A stretch of DNA of 64,000 bases from JBFGFX01 sp965232455 (GTDB taxonomy: Bacteria > Pseudomonadota > Gammaproteobacteria > Steroidobacterales > Woeseiaceae). The position numbers and the translations under genes were made by a program. The DNA lies in NCBI GenBank assembly GCA_965232455.1, contig OZ246981.1, positions 4,030,001-4,094,000 of the forward strand, read 5' to 3'. Positions within the stretch are counted from its first letter, which is position 1; the number at the start of each line of letters is the position of its first letter. Below, piece by piece: positions 24,272 through 32,869 of this stretch. The notes under the pieces were generated by a model, which saw only the letters and a list, made by a program, of their open reading frames with translations, had not been told where the DNA came from and did no database searches.

Positions 24272-25084
24272 TCACTGTTCACGCAGCACAACCCCGTCTT
24301 TGACGGCCAGCACGGCGCCTTCGGCCAGCGGCTCCCAACCCTCGTCGTCCAGCGGCACGGACGCCAGCAGAACGGTCTGTTTGTCACGCAGCGCAACGTC
24401 CAGGCCCGGGCAGTGCACCTCCTTCTGCTCCGCGCAGGTCCAGCACCGCTTGATGTTCAGCCCCGGCGGTTTCGCGTCCGTCAGCCGGCCGTTTTCCTCG
24501 TGGACTCGTCTGTGGCCGTGCGCGAACAGCACGTCGCCGTCATGGTAAAGAAAGTTGCAGGTACCCAGCGTTTTCATCTCTTCACACACCGCGCCGAACG
24601 CCTCGAAGCGCGCGTCGACGTCCGGTGTGCCGTCCGCGTCGTAAAGCGGTTTCAGGCGCGTGAGTAAGGCGCAAAACGCGAGCTCCGAATCGGTATCGCC
24701 AATGGGCTGGTAGTCCAGCGCGCCGGTATCCACGACCGCTTCGATGCCGTTCAACGTGCCGTTGTGTGCGAACAGGTGAGTGTGTCTGCCGAGCGCGCGC
24801 CGAAACGGATGCGTGTTCTCCATCGTGTGCTTGCCGCGCGTCGCGTAACGCACGTGAGCAATGGCCGTCGACGTTTCGACCGCATGTTCGGCGACAAAAC
24901 GCACCCAGATACTGTCGTTCGCGGGCACGGGCTCCTTGATCACTATCGCGTCGCGGTCACGCACCAGTGCAATTCCCCAGCCGTCCCGGTTACTGCGCAG
25001 GCTCGAGCCATTCCTGGAAAATTCCTCCAGCGAATACTGAAGCGACGTCGGTCTGCTGCTCGACATGGCAAATAGCTCACACAC
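24272..25084 (-). CDS. Class II glutamine amidotransferase
   Basis: Ntn-type glutaminase domain protein of 270 residues. With the GTG at 25084 as start the protein reads Met-Cys-Glu-Leu-Phe-Ala, placing the nucleophilic cysteine at the N-terminus after Met removal, as the family requires; this is why I reject an ATG 20 codons upstream. Other motifs: RSNRDGWGIALV, AHVRYATRGKHTMENTHPF, FAHNGTLNG, IGDTDSELAF. It is YafJ-like or the stand-alone glutaminase subunit of a split glutamate synthase. It heads the operon that includes the FMN glutamate synthase-like protein, so it may pass ammonia to that enzyme. Its start faces an ECF sigma gene across 241 bases. Confidence 0.88.
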   Translation of the reverse strand: MCELFAMSSSRPTSLQYSLEEFSRNGSSLRSNRDGWGIALVRDRDAIVIKEPVPANDSIWVRFVAEHAVETSTAIAHVRYATRGKHTMENTHPFRRALGRHTHLFAHNGTLNGIEAVVDTGALDYQPIGDTDSELAFCALLTRLKPLYDADGTPDVDARFEAFGAVCEEMKTLGTCNFLYHDGDVLFAHGHRRVHEENGRLTDAKPPGLNIKRCWTCAEQKEVHCPGLDVALRDKQTVLLASVPLDDEGWEPLAEGAVLAVKDGVVLREQ

Positions 25085-25325
25085 TGGCGGCTCCCGTGCT
25101 GTCGTATTGTTTGTTTTCGGGCACGTACATCGAGGGACTCCCACAGTCTGATCGGCTTTGGCCGTTTCATCAACAGCTCCCGGACAGGTACCCTTAGACG
25201 CGCAAGTTTTCCCATTGGTTACAATTGCCGGGACAATAATGCGTGGACGATGACCTCGACGGCAGCCGCTCGTGAAAAGCGGGGACCCGTCCAGTCATCG
25301 TCAACGCCGGGTAAAGACGAGGCGC

Positions 25326-25931
25326 ATGTCCGAGAAGCTCCGTGAGAATCGGCGCCGGGAGGCCGCATCGCTGGCGACGGATCCGGACGGCGAAACGCTG
25401 GTCCGCGACAACATCGGCTGGATGCTGGCGCTTGCGGAACGCCTGCTGCGCGACCGGGGCCTGGCCGAGGACGTGGTCCAGGAGTCTTTCATGCGCGCGT
25501 TCCGGGGCCTTGCGGATTTCGAGGGCCGGTCGACGCTCAAGTCCTGGCTGCATCGTATTACCGTCAACACGGCGCTCTCGAAGCTCCGGCAGCTCAGGCG
25601 TCTGGCCGAACAATCCATCGACGAGCATCTTCCCGAATTCGACCGGCACGACTGCCGCGTGGAGGCCCCCTGGCCGCAGCTCGCGTCGGTTGAGGACGTC
25701 ATGGAAAGCGAGGATCTGAAAAGACGGGTGTACGCCTGCATCGGCGAGCTTCCCGATGCGTATCGAATCGTCCTGCAGCTCAGGGACATCGAAGGTTACG
25801 ACACCGCGGAAGTGGCGGCGATGGTGGACATCTCCGTCAGCAACGTGAAGGTTCGTCTTCACAGAGCCCGCTCGGCGCTCAAAAAACTGCTCGAACCGGT
25901 CCTTCGGGGGGAGGTGGCGAATGGCGAATAA
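25326..25931 (+). CDS. ECF sigma factor (sigma-70 family)
   Basis: RNA polymerase sigma factor of 201 residues. Region 2 spans ~40-105 (AERLLRDRGLAEDVVQESFMRAFRGL, then STLKSWLHRITVNTALSKLR) and region 4 ~145-195 (LPDAYRIVLQLRDIEGYDTAEVA, then VSNVKVRLHRARSALKK). An ATG at 25326 gives a normal N-terminus; an upstream ATG at 25272 would add a basic tail. It overlaps the anti-sigma gene by 11 bases, so both are made together. Its regulon may include the divergent amidotransferase operon, with which it shares the 241-base intergenic region, but no ECF promoter pair can be assigned by eye. Confidence 0.9.
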   Translation: MSEKLRENRRREAASLATDPDGETLVRDNIGWMLALAERLLRDRGLAEDVVQESFMRAFRGLADFEGRSTLKSWLHRITVNTALSKLRQLRRLAEQSIDEHLPEFDRHDCRVEAPWPQLASVEDVMESEDLKRRVYACIGELPDAYRIVLQLRDIEGYDTAEVAAMVDISVSNVKVRLHRARSALKKLLEPVLRGEVANGE

Positions 25932-26232
25932 ACGCGAAAACGGACTGATGCGGCGTCTCAAGGGCACGATGCTCAAACGCATGCACGGCATGATCACCTG
26001 CCGCGAGTTCGAGGACTTCGTGCTGCGTTATCTCGACGGCGGCCTGTCCAGACAGCAGTCGGCCGTGTTCGAGTGGCACATGCGAATGTGCCGGGAGTGC
26101 CGCGAATACCTCGCCGCCTACCAGCGCGCGCTCGAGATCGGCAAGGTCGCGCTGGGTCCTCCCGGCGAAGCGCCGCCGGACGACGTTCCCGAGGACCTGA
26201 TCACCGCGATCCTCGACGCCAGAGAACGCTGA
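25921..26232 (+). CDS. Zinc-finger anti-sigma factor
   Basis: Soluble protein of 103 residues with a zf-HC2 anti-sigma domain: ITCREFEDFVLRYLDGGLSR followed by FEWHMRMCRECREYL, which provides the H-x3-C-x2-C zinc ligands with an upstream Cys in MITC. There is no membrane span, so it is a cytosolic sensor of the ZAS type, in which redox or zinc changes release the sigma factor. It overlaps the end of the sigma gene. The C-terminal ~40 residues are acidic and proline-rich without recognisable features. Confidence 0.88.
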   Translation: MANKRENGLMRRLKGTMLKRMHGMITCREFEDFVLRYLDGGLSRQQSAVFEWHMRMCRECREYLAAYQRALEIGKVALGPPGEAPPDDVPEDLITAILDARER

Positions 26233-26261
26233 TTCGGTTCCGCGGTCAGCGCCGTCCACGC

Positions 26262-26287
26262 AAAAAAAACCGGGCCTTCGCCCGGTT
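26262..26287 (-). terminator. Intrinsic terminator of ald
   Basis: On the minus strand AACCGGGC, a 4-base loop GAAG, GCCCGGTT, then a run of eight T (the A run at 26262-26269 on the plus strand). It lies 34 bases after the ald stop and is a textbook rho-independent terminator; it may also insulate the convergent anti-sigma gene. Confidence 0.9.
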
Positions 26288-26320
26288 CAAAATTGCGGCC
26301 CGATCAATGGGGGAGAAAGA

Positions 26321-27442
26321 TCAGGCCGCCCTTAAAGCGTCGTCGGCGGACAGGTAGTCGTAGCCGAGGTCCTGCGCCACCGCTTCGTGGTTGACGTGGC
26401 CGGCGTGCACGTTCAGGCCGTGCGCCAGATGGCGGTCGCGGGACAGCGCTTCGCGCCACCCCAGGTTGGCGAGCGCCTTGACGAACGGCAGCGTCACGTT
26501 GGTCAAAGCGAACGTAGACGTTCGGGGAACCGCGCCGGGCATGTTCGTCACGCAATAGTGCACAACGTCATCGACGATGTAGGTCGGTTCGGCATGCGTT
26601 GTCGGGCGGCTGGTCTCGAAACAGCCGCCCTGATCGATCGAGATATCGACGATGACCGAACCGGCGCGCATCGTCTTGATGTGCTCGGCGCTCACCAGCT
26701 TCGGCGCTGCGGCGCCCGCGATCAGCACCGAACCCACCACCAGGTCTGCTTCCGGCAGAAGAACGTCAATCGAATGTTTGGTGGAATATTCGGTTCTCAC
26801 GCGGCCGCCGTAAATTTCGCTGATCTCCCGAAGCCGCGGCACCGAGCGGTCGAGTATCGTGACCTCCGCCCCGAGACCCACCGCCATCTCCGCGGCGTTC
26901 GTCCCGGCGACGCCGCCGCCGATGACCACGACCCGGCCCGGCGCCACGCCCGGAACGCCGCCAAGCAGCACGCCGCGGCCGCCGTTCGCTTTTTGCAGCG
27001 AATAGGCACCCGCCTGAATCGACAGCCGCCCGGCGACTTCGCTCATCGGCGTCAACAGCGGCAGCGAGCCGTCGTCCGCCGTCACCGTTTCGTAGGCGAT
27101 CGCGGTCGTTCCCGACTTGACGAGGGCATCGGCCTGCGCCGGATCCGCGGCGAGGTGCAGGTAGGTGAACAACACCTGATCGGCGCGCAGCATGCCGCAC
27201 TCGGTCTTCTGCGGCTCCTTGACCTTGACGATCAGATCGGCGTTGTCGAACACCTCTTTTGCCGTGGCCGCGATCGTCGCGCCCGCGGCCCGGTAGTCGG
27301 CGTCGCTCATGCCGATCCCGGCGCCGGCATTGGTCTCGACGACAACCTCGTGACCGTCGTGAACGAGCTCACGCACGCCGGCCGGCACCATGCCGACACG
27401 GTATTCGAGCACTTTTATTTCTTTTGGAACACCGACTCTCAT
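26321..27442 (-). CDS. ald: Alanine dehydrogenase
   Basis: NAD-dependent L-alanine dehydrogenase (alanine to pyruvate and ammonia), 373 residues, the usual length. The N-terminus MRVGVPKEIKVLEYRVGMVP is diagnostic, followed by the pyruvate-binding region (LVKVKEPQ-like IVKVKEPQ, FTYLHLA with the catalytic His), the Rossmann nucleotide site VVVIGGGVAGTNAAEMAVGLG and the C-terminal VVDISIDQGGC, THAEPTY segments. It is divergent from an Lrp-type regulator, and a near-perfect palindrome (27462-27498) lies just before its start, so substrate-dependent control by that regulator is likely. Expressed alone, with a clear terminator behind it. Confidence 0.96.
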   Translation of the reverse strand: MRVGVPKEIKVLEYRVGMVPAGVRELVHDGHEVVVETNAGAGIGMSDADYRAAGATIAATAKEVFDNADLIVKVKEPQKTECGMLRADQVLFTYLHLAADPAQADALVKSGTTAIAYETVTADDGSLPLLTPMSEVAGRLSIQAGAYSLQKANGGRGVLLGGVPGVAPGRVVVIGGGVAGTNAAEMAVGLGAEVTILDRSVPRLREISEIYGGRVRTEYSTKHSIDVLLPEADLVVGSVLIAGAAAPKLVSAEHIKTMRAGSVIVDISIDQGGCFETSRPTTHAEPTYIVDDVVHYCVTNMPGAVPRTSTFALTNVTLPFVKALANLGWREALSRDRHLAHGLNVHAGHVNHEAVAQDLGYDYLSADDALRAA

Positions 27443-27461
27443 GCCGACCTCAGGGAACAGC

Positions 27462-27498
27462 GATATCAGAAGTATTCTTGCAGGATACTCCTGATATC
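27462..27498. promoter_or_regulatory. Palindromic operator between ald and lrp
   Basis: GATATCAGAAGTAT (27462-27475) and ATACTCCTGATATC (27485-27498) are inverted copies matching at 13 of 14 positions, separated by 9 bases. The site is 20 bases upstream of the ald ATG and 88 bases from the divergent Lrp-type gene, where AldR/Lrp regulators normally bind. Confidence 0.75.
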
Positions 27499-27585
27499 GG
27501 GCAATTAGATTGCTGAATCGGTGACTATCCGCTGTGTATATGGCATATTCTGCCTATACAGGGCGCATTTTCGACGTTTTCTGCG

Positions 27586-28047
27586 ATGACATTGGACCGA
27601 TTCGACCGCAAGATCGTGGACCAGCTGCAAAGGGACGGGCGCATCAGCAACGTCGATCTCGCGCAGCGCGTCAACCTGTCCGAATCGGCCTGTCTGCGGC
27701 GCGTCAAAGCGCTGGAGCAGAACGGCCTGATCGAGCGATACGTGGCCCTGCTGGATCAGAAGAAGCTCGGCCTGTCCGGCACCGTTTTTGTGCATATCGC
27801 GTTGAGACGCGAGGAGCAAAGCGAGCTCGCCGCGTTCGAGGATGCGGTTCAACGCATTCCGGAAATCATGGAGTGTTATCTGATGACCGGCGAGTTCGAC
27901 TATCTGCTCCGCCTGGTCGTCTCCGACATGGCCGACTTCGAGCGCCTGCACAACGACGCCCTCACGCGGTTGCCGGGCGTTGCGCGCGTGAACTCCAGCG
28001 TTGCGATACGCACCGTCCGAAAAACCACGGAACTGCCCGTCGACTAG
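27586..28047 (+). CDS. Lrp/AsnC-family regulator, probable AldR
   Basis: Transcription regulator of 153 residues. N-terminal helix-turn-helix of the AsnC type (LDRFDRKIVDQLQRDGRISN, then DLAQRVNLSESACLRRVKAL), followed by the ligand-binding RAM domain (VFVHIALRREEQSELAAFE, then MECYLMTGEFDYLLRLVVSD). It is divergent from alanine dehydrogenase. In many bacteria the adjacent Lrp-type protein activates ald when alanine is present, and the palindrome between them supports this. It lacks any extra domain. Confidence 0.92.
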   Translation: MTLDRFDRKIVDQLQRDGRISNVDLAQRVNLSESACLRRVKALEQNGLIERYVALLDQKKLGLSGTVFVHIALRREEQSELAAFEDAVQRIPEIMECYLMTGEFDYLLRLVVSDMADFERLHNDALTRLPGVARVNSSVAIRTVRKTTELPVD

Positions 28048-28167
28048 CGGAACGAATTCGTAACAGTTCGTGTCACGAATTCGCTCCACGAAGCGCTGCG
28101 TTTTTTGACATCGAATGCAGCGGTCCGTAGGGTAAGGAAGACAATCCCCCCCGCCCAAGGAAATCCT

Positions 28168-29439
28168 ATGATCACGGCCAGGGAAGCGGCTGGTGCAGCC
28201 TCTCCCGACTTTGAGCTGTCCGCGTATTACCAACGCGTCCGCGCCGAGAGTCTTGCGCTTTGCCGGACGCTGAGGCCGGAAGATTTCGTCGTTCAGAGCA
28301 TGCCGGACGTGAGCCCGACCAAGTGGCACCTCGCTCACGTCACGTGGTTTTTCGAGAAGTTCGTGCTGATACCGCAGGTTCCGGGCTACCGCGTTTTCGA
28401 CGAACGGTTTCACTACCTGTTCAACTCGTATTATTACAGCGTCGGCGACATGCACAGCCGGCCGAATCGGGGGCTGCTTTCCCGGCCGACCGTTGAGACG
28501 GTATCCGGATTTCGTGAACACGTCGATGAACAGATGGTGGCTTTGCTCGAGCGACGCTTCGACGATACGGAAATTGCGCAGCTCGTAATGCTGGGCCTGC
28601 ATCACGAGCGACAGCATCAGGAACTGCTGCTGACCGACATCAAACACGTATTCGCACAGAACCCGCTCGAACCGGCGGTCGATCCGGACCTGCCGCGAAC
28701 GCCGCCGGACCGCGCCTGCGAACACCGTTTCCTCGAGGGCGCGTCCGGAATACACGAGATCGGCGCCGACGCCGGCGGCTTCTGCTTCGACAACGAAACG
28801 CCGCGCCATCGCGTCATGGTGCACGAACACCGGCTGGGTTCCCGCCTTGTCACCAACGGCGAATACCGGGAGTTCATCGAGGACGGCGGCTATCGCGACG
28901 CCGGTCTCTGGCTGTCCGACGGCTGGGCGGCGGTGCGCGAACGCGGCTGGGAACGTCCTCTCTACTGGAACACCGAAAACAGCCGCGAATTCACGCTGGG
29001 TGGCAGCCGTGATCTGGATCTGAACGCGCCGGTAACCCACGTCAGTTTTTACGAAGCCGACGCCTACGCGCGATGGGCGGGCGCCAGACTGCCCACCGAA
29101 GCCGAGTGGGAGCTTGCGGCCGCCGGCGACGCCGTGTCCGGTAATTTTGTCGAAACGGGGTATTGGCAGCCGGCGGTCGCCGCCGAAAACCAGCGCCAGT
29201 ATTTTGGCGACGTGTGGGAATGGACCTCGTCCGCGTATGCACCCTACCCGGGCTTCACGCCGCTCGCCGGTTCGCTTGGCGAATACAACGGCAAATTCAT
29301 GTGTAACCAAATGACGGTGCGCGGTGGATCCTGTGTCTCCGCCGCCGATCACATCCGCGCCAGCTATCGCAGCTTCTTCTATCCGGATTCGCGCTGGCAG
29401 TTTCTGGGAATCCGACTCGCAAAGGACGGCGCAAACTAA
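28168..29439 (+). CDS. egtB: Ergothioneine synthase EgtB
   Basis: Iron-dependent sulfoxide synthase of ergothioneine biosynthesis, 423 residues; it joins trimethylhistidine to a cysteine-containing thiol using O2. The N-terminal DinB_2 part has the iron ligands in SPTKWHLAHVTWFFE and LGLHHERQHQELLLTD. The C-terminal FGE-sulfatase part shows NGEYREFIEDGGY, LPTEAEWELAAAG, VWEWTSSAYAPYPGF and MTVRGGSCVSAADHIRASYR. The ATG at 28168 has AAGGA upstream. It is followed after 16 bases by egtD, so the two dedicated enzymes form an operon. The lack of selenoneine genes (senB, senC) argues against the related SenA function. Confidence 0.93.
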   Translation: MITAREAAGAASPDFELSAYYQRVRAESLALCRTLRPEDFVVQSMPDVSPTKWHLAHVTWFFEKFVLIPQVPGYRVFDERFHYLFNSYYYSVGDMHSRPNRGLLSRPTVETVSGFREHVDEQMVALLERRFDDTEIAQLVMLGLHHERQHQELLLTDIKHVFAQNPLEPAVDPDLPRTPPDRACEHRFLEGASGIHEIGADAGGFCFDNETPRHRVMVHEHRLGSRLVTNGEYREFIEDGGYRDAGLWLSDGWAAVRERGWERPLYWNTENSREFTLGGSRDLDLNAPVTHVSFYEADAYARWAGARLPTEAEWELAAAGDAVSGNFVETGYWQPAVAAENQRQYFGDVWEWTSSAYAPYPGFTPLAGSLGEYNGKFMCNQMTVRGGSCVSAADHIRASYRSFFYPDSRWQFLGIRLAKDGAN

Positions 29440-29455
29440 GCGCCGAATCTTCTCT

Positions 29456-30430
29456 ATGCCTCTTCAAGCAACCCGGCTGGCGGAGCTGAGCCAGCAGCAT
29501 ATCGCGATCAGCGACGAACTCCGCGAAATCCGTGACGGTCTGTCGCTGCCACAAAAAACGCTCTCGCCGAAGTTCTTTTACGACGAACGGGGCTCGGAGC
29601 TGTTCGACGAGATTACCCGGCTGCCCGAATACTATTTGACCGTGACCGAGGGCCGCATCATGCGCGACAACATCGGTGAAATCGCCGATCTCGTCGGCCG
29701 GCATGCCAGCCTGATCGAATTCGGCAGCGGCTCGAACGCAAAAATCCGGCTCCTGCTGGAACACCTGCACGAGCCCGCCGTGTATGTGCCGGTCGACATT
29801 TCCCGCGACTATCTTTTGGCCGCGGCCCAGGACCTGGCGAAAGACTTTCCGCACATCGAAATACTGCCGGTTGCCGCGGACTTCACGAAACCCTTCGGCC
29901 TGCCGAATCCCCGCATCATGCCGAAACGCAACATCGTGTATTTTCCGGGCTCGACGATCGGCAATTTTTCCCCGGAAGCCGCACTGGACCTGTTGAAAGT
30001 CATGCATCACGAGGCGGGAGAAGACGGCGGCCTGCTGATCGGCGTGGACCTGCGGAAGGACACCGCGACGCTCGAACGCGCGTACAACGATTCGGCCGGT
30101 GTCACCGCGGAGTTCAACCTGAACGTTCTGCGGCGGATCAACCGCGAATTCGACGCGGACTTCGATCTCGACGCGTTCCGGCACGAAGCCGTTTACGACG
30201 AAGAGTACGGCAGGATCGAGATGTACCTCGTGAGCCTGCGGGACCAGACGTTTTACGTGTCCGGCGAGTCGTTCGAGTTGCAGGAAGGGGAACGCATCCT
30301 GACCGAATACTCCCACAAGTACTCGTTGAGCGGTTTCGAGAACCTCGCCGCCGAGGCGGGATTTACCGTGGAGCGCGTGTTTACCGACGAAAGGAAGTGG
30401 TTCTCGGTCCAGTACTGCACGCGCGGCTAG
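29456..30430 (+). CDS. egtD: L-histidine N-alpha-methyltransferase EgtD
   Basis: SAM-dependent methyltransferase (DUF2260 family) of 324 residues that trimethylates histidine to hercynine, the substrate of EgtB. Motifs: SPKFFYDERGSELFDEITRLPEYYLT, the SAM-binding LIEFGSGSNAKIRLLL, YVPVDISRDYLLAAAQDL, YFPGSTIGNF and GGLLIGVDLRKD, and the C-terminal histidine-site region EYSHKYSLSGFENLA. The length is typical. The ATG at 29456 gives the family-normal N-terminus. It ends convergent with the HxlR-type gene, 33 bases apart. Confidence 0.95.
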   Translation: MPLQATRLAELSQQHIAISDELREIRDGLSLPQKTLSPKFFYDERGSELFDEITRLPEYYLTVTEGRIMRDNIGEIADLVGRHASLIEFGSGSNAKIRLLLEHLHEPAVYVPVDISRDYLLAAAQDLAKDFPHIEILPVAADFTKPFGLPNPRIMPKRNIVYFPGSTIGNFSPEAALDLLKVMHHEAGEDGGLLIGVDLRKDTATLERAYNDSAGVTAEFNLNVLRRINREFDADFDLDAFRHEAVYDEEYGRIEMYLVSLRDQTFYVSGESFELQEGERILTEYSHKYSLSGFENLAAEAGFTVERVFTDERKWFSVQYCTRG

Positions 30431-30463
30431 CCCGGATCGTATCCGCGTCTCGAGATCGGCCGT

Positions 30464-31192
30464 CTAGCGGCCCCGGGCGAGCCGGCGCTCGCGACCGTCG
30501 GCCTTACGCTCGTAAGGCGCCAGCGCGCTCAGCTTGAGCCAGTCCGGGAACGCCTTTTTGAGGTCCCGGGGCCCGGTCAGCCGTATGCGCGACGCCCTGA
30601 TTTCCTCGCGCAGATCCCGAAACCCTCTCCATGTCTCGACGAACGCACGAAGATCGGCGTCGATCAACAGGTCGGTGTCGAAGCCGGGGTGTTTGAGGCA
30701 CATATCGACGTTTCCGTCGGTGTTGACCAGCCAGAATCGCCGGCAGTCCGCCGGCGCCCCCGAAAACTCGAACTGCAGCACCGTGCGTCCGGGCGGCATC
30801 GCCGCGCCGTCCAATCTCAGGTGCATGCTCCACGCCAGGAACGCCGGGTCGAGATCGTCCAACGTCATATCGCGCGCCCAGTGCTGGCCCCACACGGCCA
30901 TGCCGTCGACAATGCCGTCAAGGCCACAGCCGGCCTCGGTCAACTCGTAACGGTTTCTATTGCCGGCTTTTCGCCTTCTCAAGAGTCCGGCGTGTTCGAG
31001 TTCTTTGAGCCGCGTCGACAAGAGCGACGGCGAAATTCTCGGCACGCCCTGGTGGATCTCGTTGAACGTCGTGCAGCCGTCCAGCAGGCGGCTGATCACG
31101 AGCACGGTCCAGCGACGGCAGAGGAGCTCGCTCGCCAGAGCCAGCGGGCAATACTGGCCGTAACCGTTTGCCGAACGGCGTTTTCCAGGCAT
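30464..31192 (-). CDS. HxlR-type regulator with C-terminal ligand domain
   Basis: Transcription regulator of 242 residues. The N-terminal HxlR winged helix is at ~10-110 (CPLALASELLCRRWTVLVIS, then FNEIHQGVPRISPSLLSTRL and GLLRRRKAG). The C-terminal ~120 residues resemble an SCP2-like lipid or hydrophobe-binding domain (FEFSGAPADCRRFWLVNTDG, then DLLIDADLRAFVETWRGFRDL). The start MPGKRRSANGYGQYCPLA at 31192 is the family-normal one. It is divergent from the PAP2-like gene across 89 bases, which probably contain both promoters and the operator. The ligand is unknown. Confidence 0.85.
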   Translation of the reverse strand: MPGKRRSANGYGQYCPLALASELLCRRWTVLVISRLLDGCTTFNEIHQGVPRISPSLLSTRLKELEHAGLLRRRKAGNRNRYELTEAGCGLDGIVDGMAVWGQHWARDMTLDDLDPAFLAWSMHLRLDGAAMPPGRTVLQFEFSGAPADCRRFWLVNTDGNVDMCLKHPGFDTDLLIDADLRAFVETWRGFRDLREEIRASRIRLTGPRDLKKAFPDWLKLSALAPYERKADGRERRLARGR

Positions 31193-31281
31193 CGCGGGCC
31201 TCCCAGGGTTCACTACAGAAATAGTAGTAGTCCGTGTTTCTTTTGCCCAGTACATTATCTCGAAACCAACGGGGCCGGAAA

Positions 31282-32580
31282 ATGAGCGCACTAAAAACCA
31301 CGTTGTTAACGGCATGCATGGTCGTTTTGGGCCCGGGATGGGCAGCATCGGCACCGGCGCGGTCCGCCGCCGTTGCGGTCGACTGGAACGCGGCCGTGCT
31401 GGCGATCGCCGAGGAAGAGGACGGTTTCCTCACGCTCAAGGGCCTGCGCGCGACCGCCATGATGCACCTCGCCATGCACGATGCCTTGAGCGGCATCAAC
31501 GGGCGCTACACGGCCTATGCGCACGAAGGCCGTGCGCCGGACGCGGATCCCGTTGCGGCGATCACCCGCGCCGCTTTTGTCGTCGCCACCGATCAATACC
31601 CGGACCAGGTGGACAAATTCCGTGCACTGCAGGAACGATGGCTGTCCACGGCTTCGAGCGGCGACGCCGCGGAGCAGGGTCTCGCGCTCGGAGAAACGGC
31701 CGCCAGGGCCGTCCTCGCCAGTCGGCGCGGCGACGGCTGGGACGGCGAGGCGGAGTACCGCTGGCATCCGATGGCTCCCGGCGTGTACGCCGAGTTCCAC
31801 GAACACAGCGACACTCCGCAGGGGTTTGTCTTCGGCGCCGGCTGGGCCAGGGCAAAAGGGTTTGCGCTCGAACGTCCCGATCGGTTCCGTTCGCCGCCGC
31901 CGCCGTCGATCGACAGCGCCGAGTACACGCGCGCCTACACCGAGGTCAAAGAATTCGGCCGCTTCCAGAGCATCAAACGAACGCCCGACCAGACGCACCT
32001 GGCGCTTTGGTGGAAGGACTTCGTCGAAAACTCACACAACCGTCTTGCACGCGACCTCGTGGTCAGGGAAAAACTGCCGCTCGCGGAGGCGACGAGGCTG
32101 TTCGCACTGCTGAACATGAGCGTATTCGACGCCTACGTGAGCAGCTTCGACAACAAGTTCTTCTACAATCACTGGCGCCCTTACACCGCAATTCGCTGGG
32201 CGGCAAACGACGGCAATCCCGACACCGGCGAAGAAGCTTCATGGACGAATACGCACCGTCACACCTATGCGTTTCCCTCGTACCCGTCCGCACACGGCAC
32301 GGCCTGTGCGGCGGCGATGACCGCCTTCGGCGACGTGTTCGGAGACGAGTTCGCTTTCACGATGCGAAACCCCACCGCCGACGTCGCGGGGCCGTTCAGC
32401 GGCAAGATCGAAATGCACCCGCCGACGCGAAACTTCGATCGCTTCTCCGGCGCCGCGATGGAATGCGCGCTGTCACGGATCTATCTGGGCATTCACTTTC
32501 GCTACGATTCGATCGAAGGGTACGAGCTCGGTCGAAAAGTGGGCGCCAACGTCGTGGATCGCTGGTTGATCGAAAAGTGA
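31282..32580 (+). CDS. PAP2/vanadium haloperoxidase-like secreted protein
   Basis: Exported protein of 432 residues with an N-terminal signal peptide (LLTACMVVLGPGWAASAPA). The C-terminal half has the three motifs of the PAP2/vanadium-chloroperoxidase superfamily: KFFYNHWRPYTAIRW, FPSYPSAHGTACAA and SRIYLGIHFRYDSIEGYELG, which bind phosphate or vanadate. The length and all-helical N-terminal half fit the vanadium-haloperoxidase-like phosphatases rather than small PAP2 lipid phosphatases. Whether it is a phosphatase or haloperoxidase cannot be told. It is divergent from the HxlR-type regulator, its likely controller. Confidence 0.85.
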   Translation: MSALKTTLLTACMVVLGPGWAASAPARSAAVAVDWNAAVLAIAEEEDGFLTLKGLRATAMMHLAMHDALSGINGRYTAYAHEGRAPDADPVAAITRAAFVVATDQYPDQVDKFRALQERWLSTASSGDAAEQGLALGETAARAVLASRRGDGWDGEAEYRWHPMAPGVYAEFHEHSDTPQGFVFGAGWARAKGFALERPDRFRSPPPPSIDSAEYTRAYTEVKEFGRFQSIKRTPDQTHLALWWKDFVENSHNRLARDLVVREKLPLAEATRLFALLNMSVFDAYVSSFDNKFFYNHWRPYTAIRWAANDGNPDTGEEASWTNTHRHTYAFPSYPSAHGTACAAAMTAFGDVFGDEFAFTMRNPTADVAGPFSGKIEMHPPTRNFDRFSGAAMECALSRIYLGIHFRYDSIEGYELGRKVGANVVDRWLIEK

Positions 32581-32596
32581 CGGCAACCGCCGGACT

Positions 32597-32869
32597 TCAG
32601 TCCCCGGTCGGCACGAATTCCTTCGGCACGGCGGAACCCCCGCCGAAAAAGAACTTTTCCATTTCCGTTTCGAGAAATTTCCGCGCCTCGGGTTCTATCG
32701 GCGTCAGCCGGTATTCGTTGATCAACATCGTTTGATGACCCACCCAGCGCTGCCAGGCTTCCTTGCTGACGTTGTCGTAAATGCGTTGACCGAGCTCACC
32801 CGGATACGGCGCATAGTCCAGGCCTTCGGCCTCCTTGTTCAGCAATACGCATTTGACGGTTCTCGACAT
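32597..32869 (-). CDS. yggX: Fe(2+)-trafficking protein YggX
   Basis: Small protein of 90 residues, the usual length, that protects iron-sulphur proteins and handles Fe(2+). Family segments: TVKCVLLNKEAEGLDYAPYP with the conserved Cys7, GELGQRIYDNVSKEAWQRW, HQTMLINEYRL and the C-terminal METEMEKFFFG-type end. It begins directly after the mutY stop, as in many gammaproteobacteria where the pair forms an operon (MutY needs a [4Fe-4S] cluster). Confidence 0.97.
   Translation of the reverse strand: MSRTVKCVLLNKEAEGLDYAPYPGELGQRIYDNVSKEAWQRWVGHQTMLINEYRLTPIEPEARKFLETEMEKFFFGGGSAVPKEFVPTGD

Noticed and set aside
28168..29439. Selenoneine synthase SenA
   Set aside because: The gene is followed by egtD and no senB or senC is present, so EgtB is the better call.
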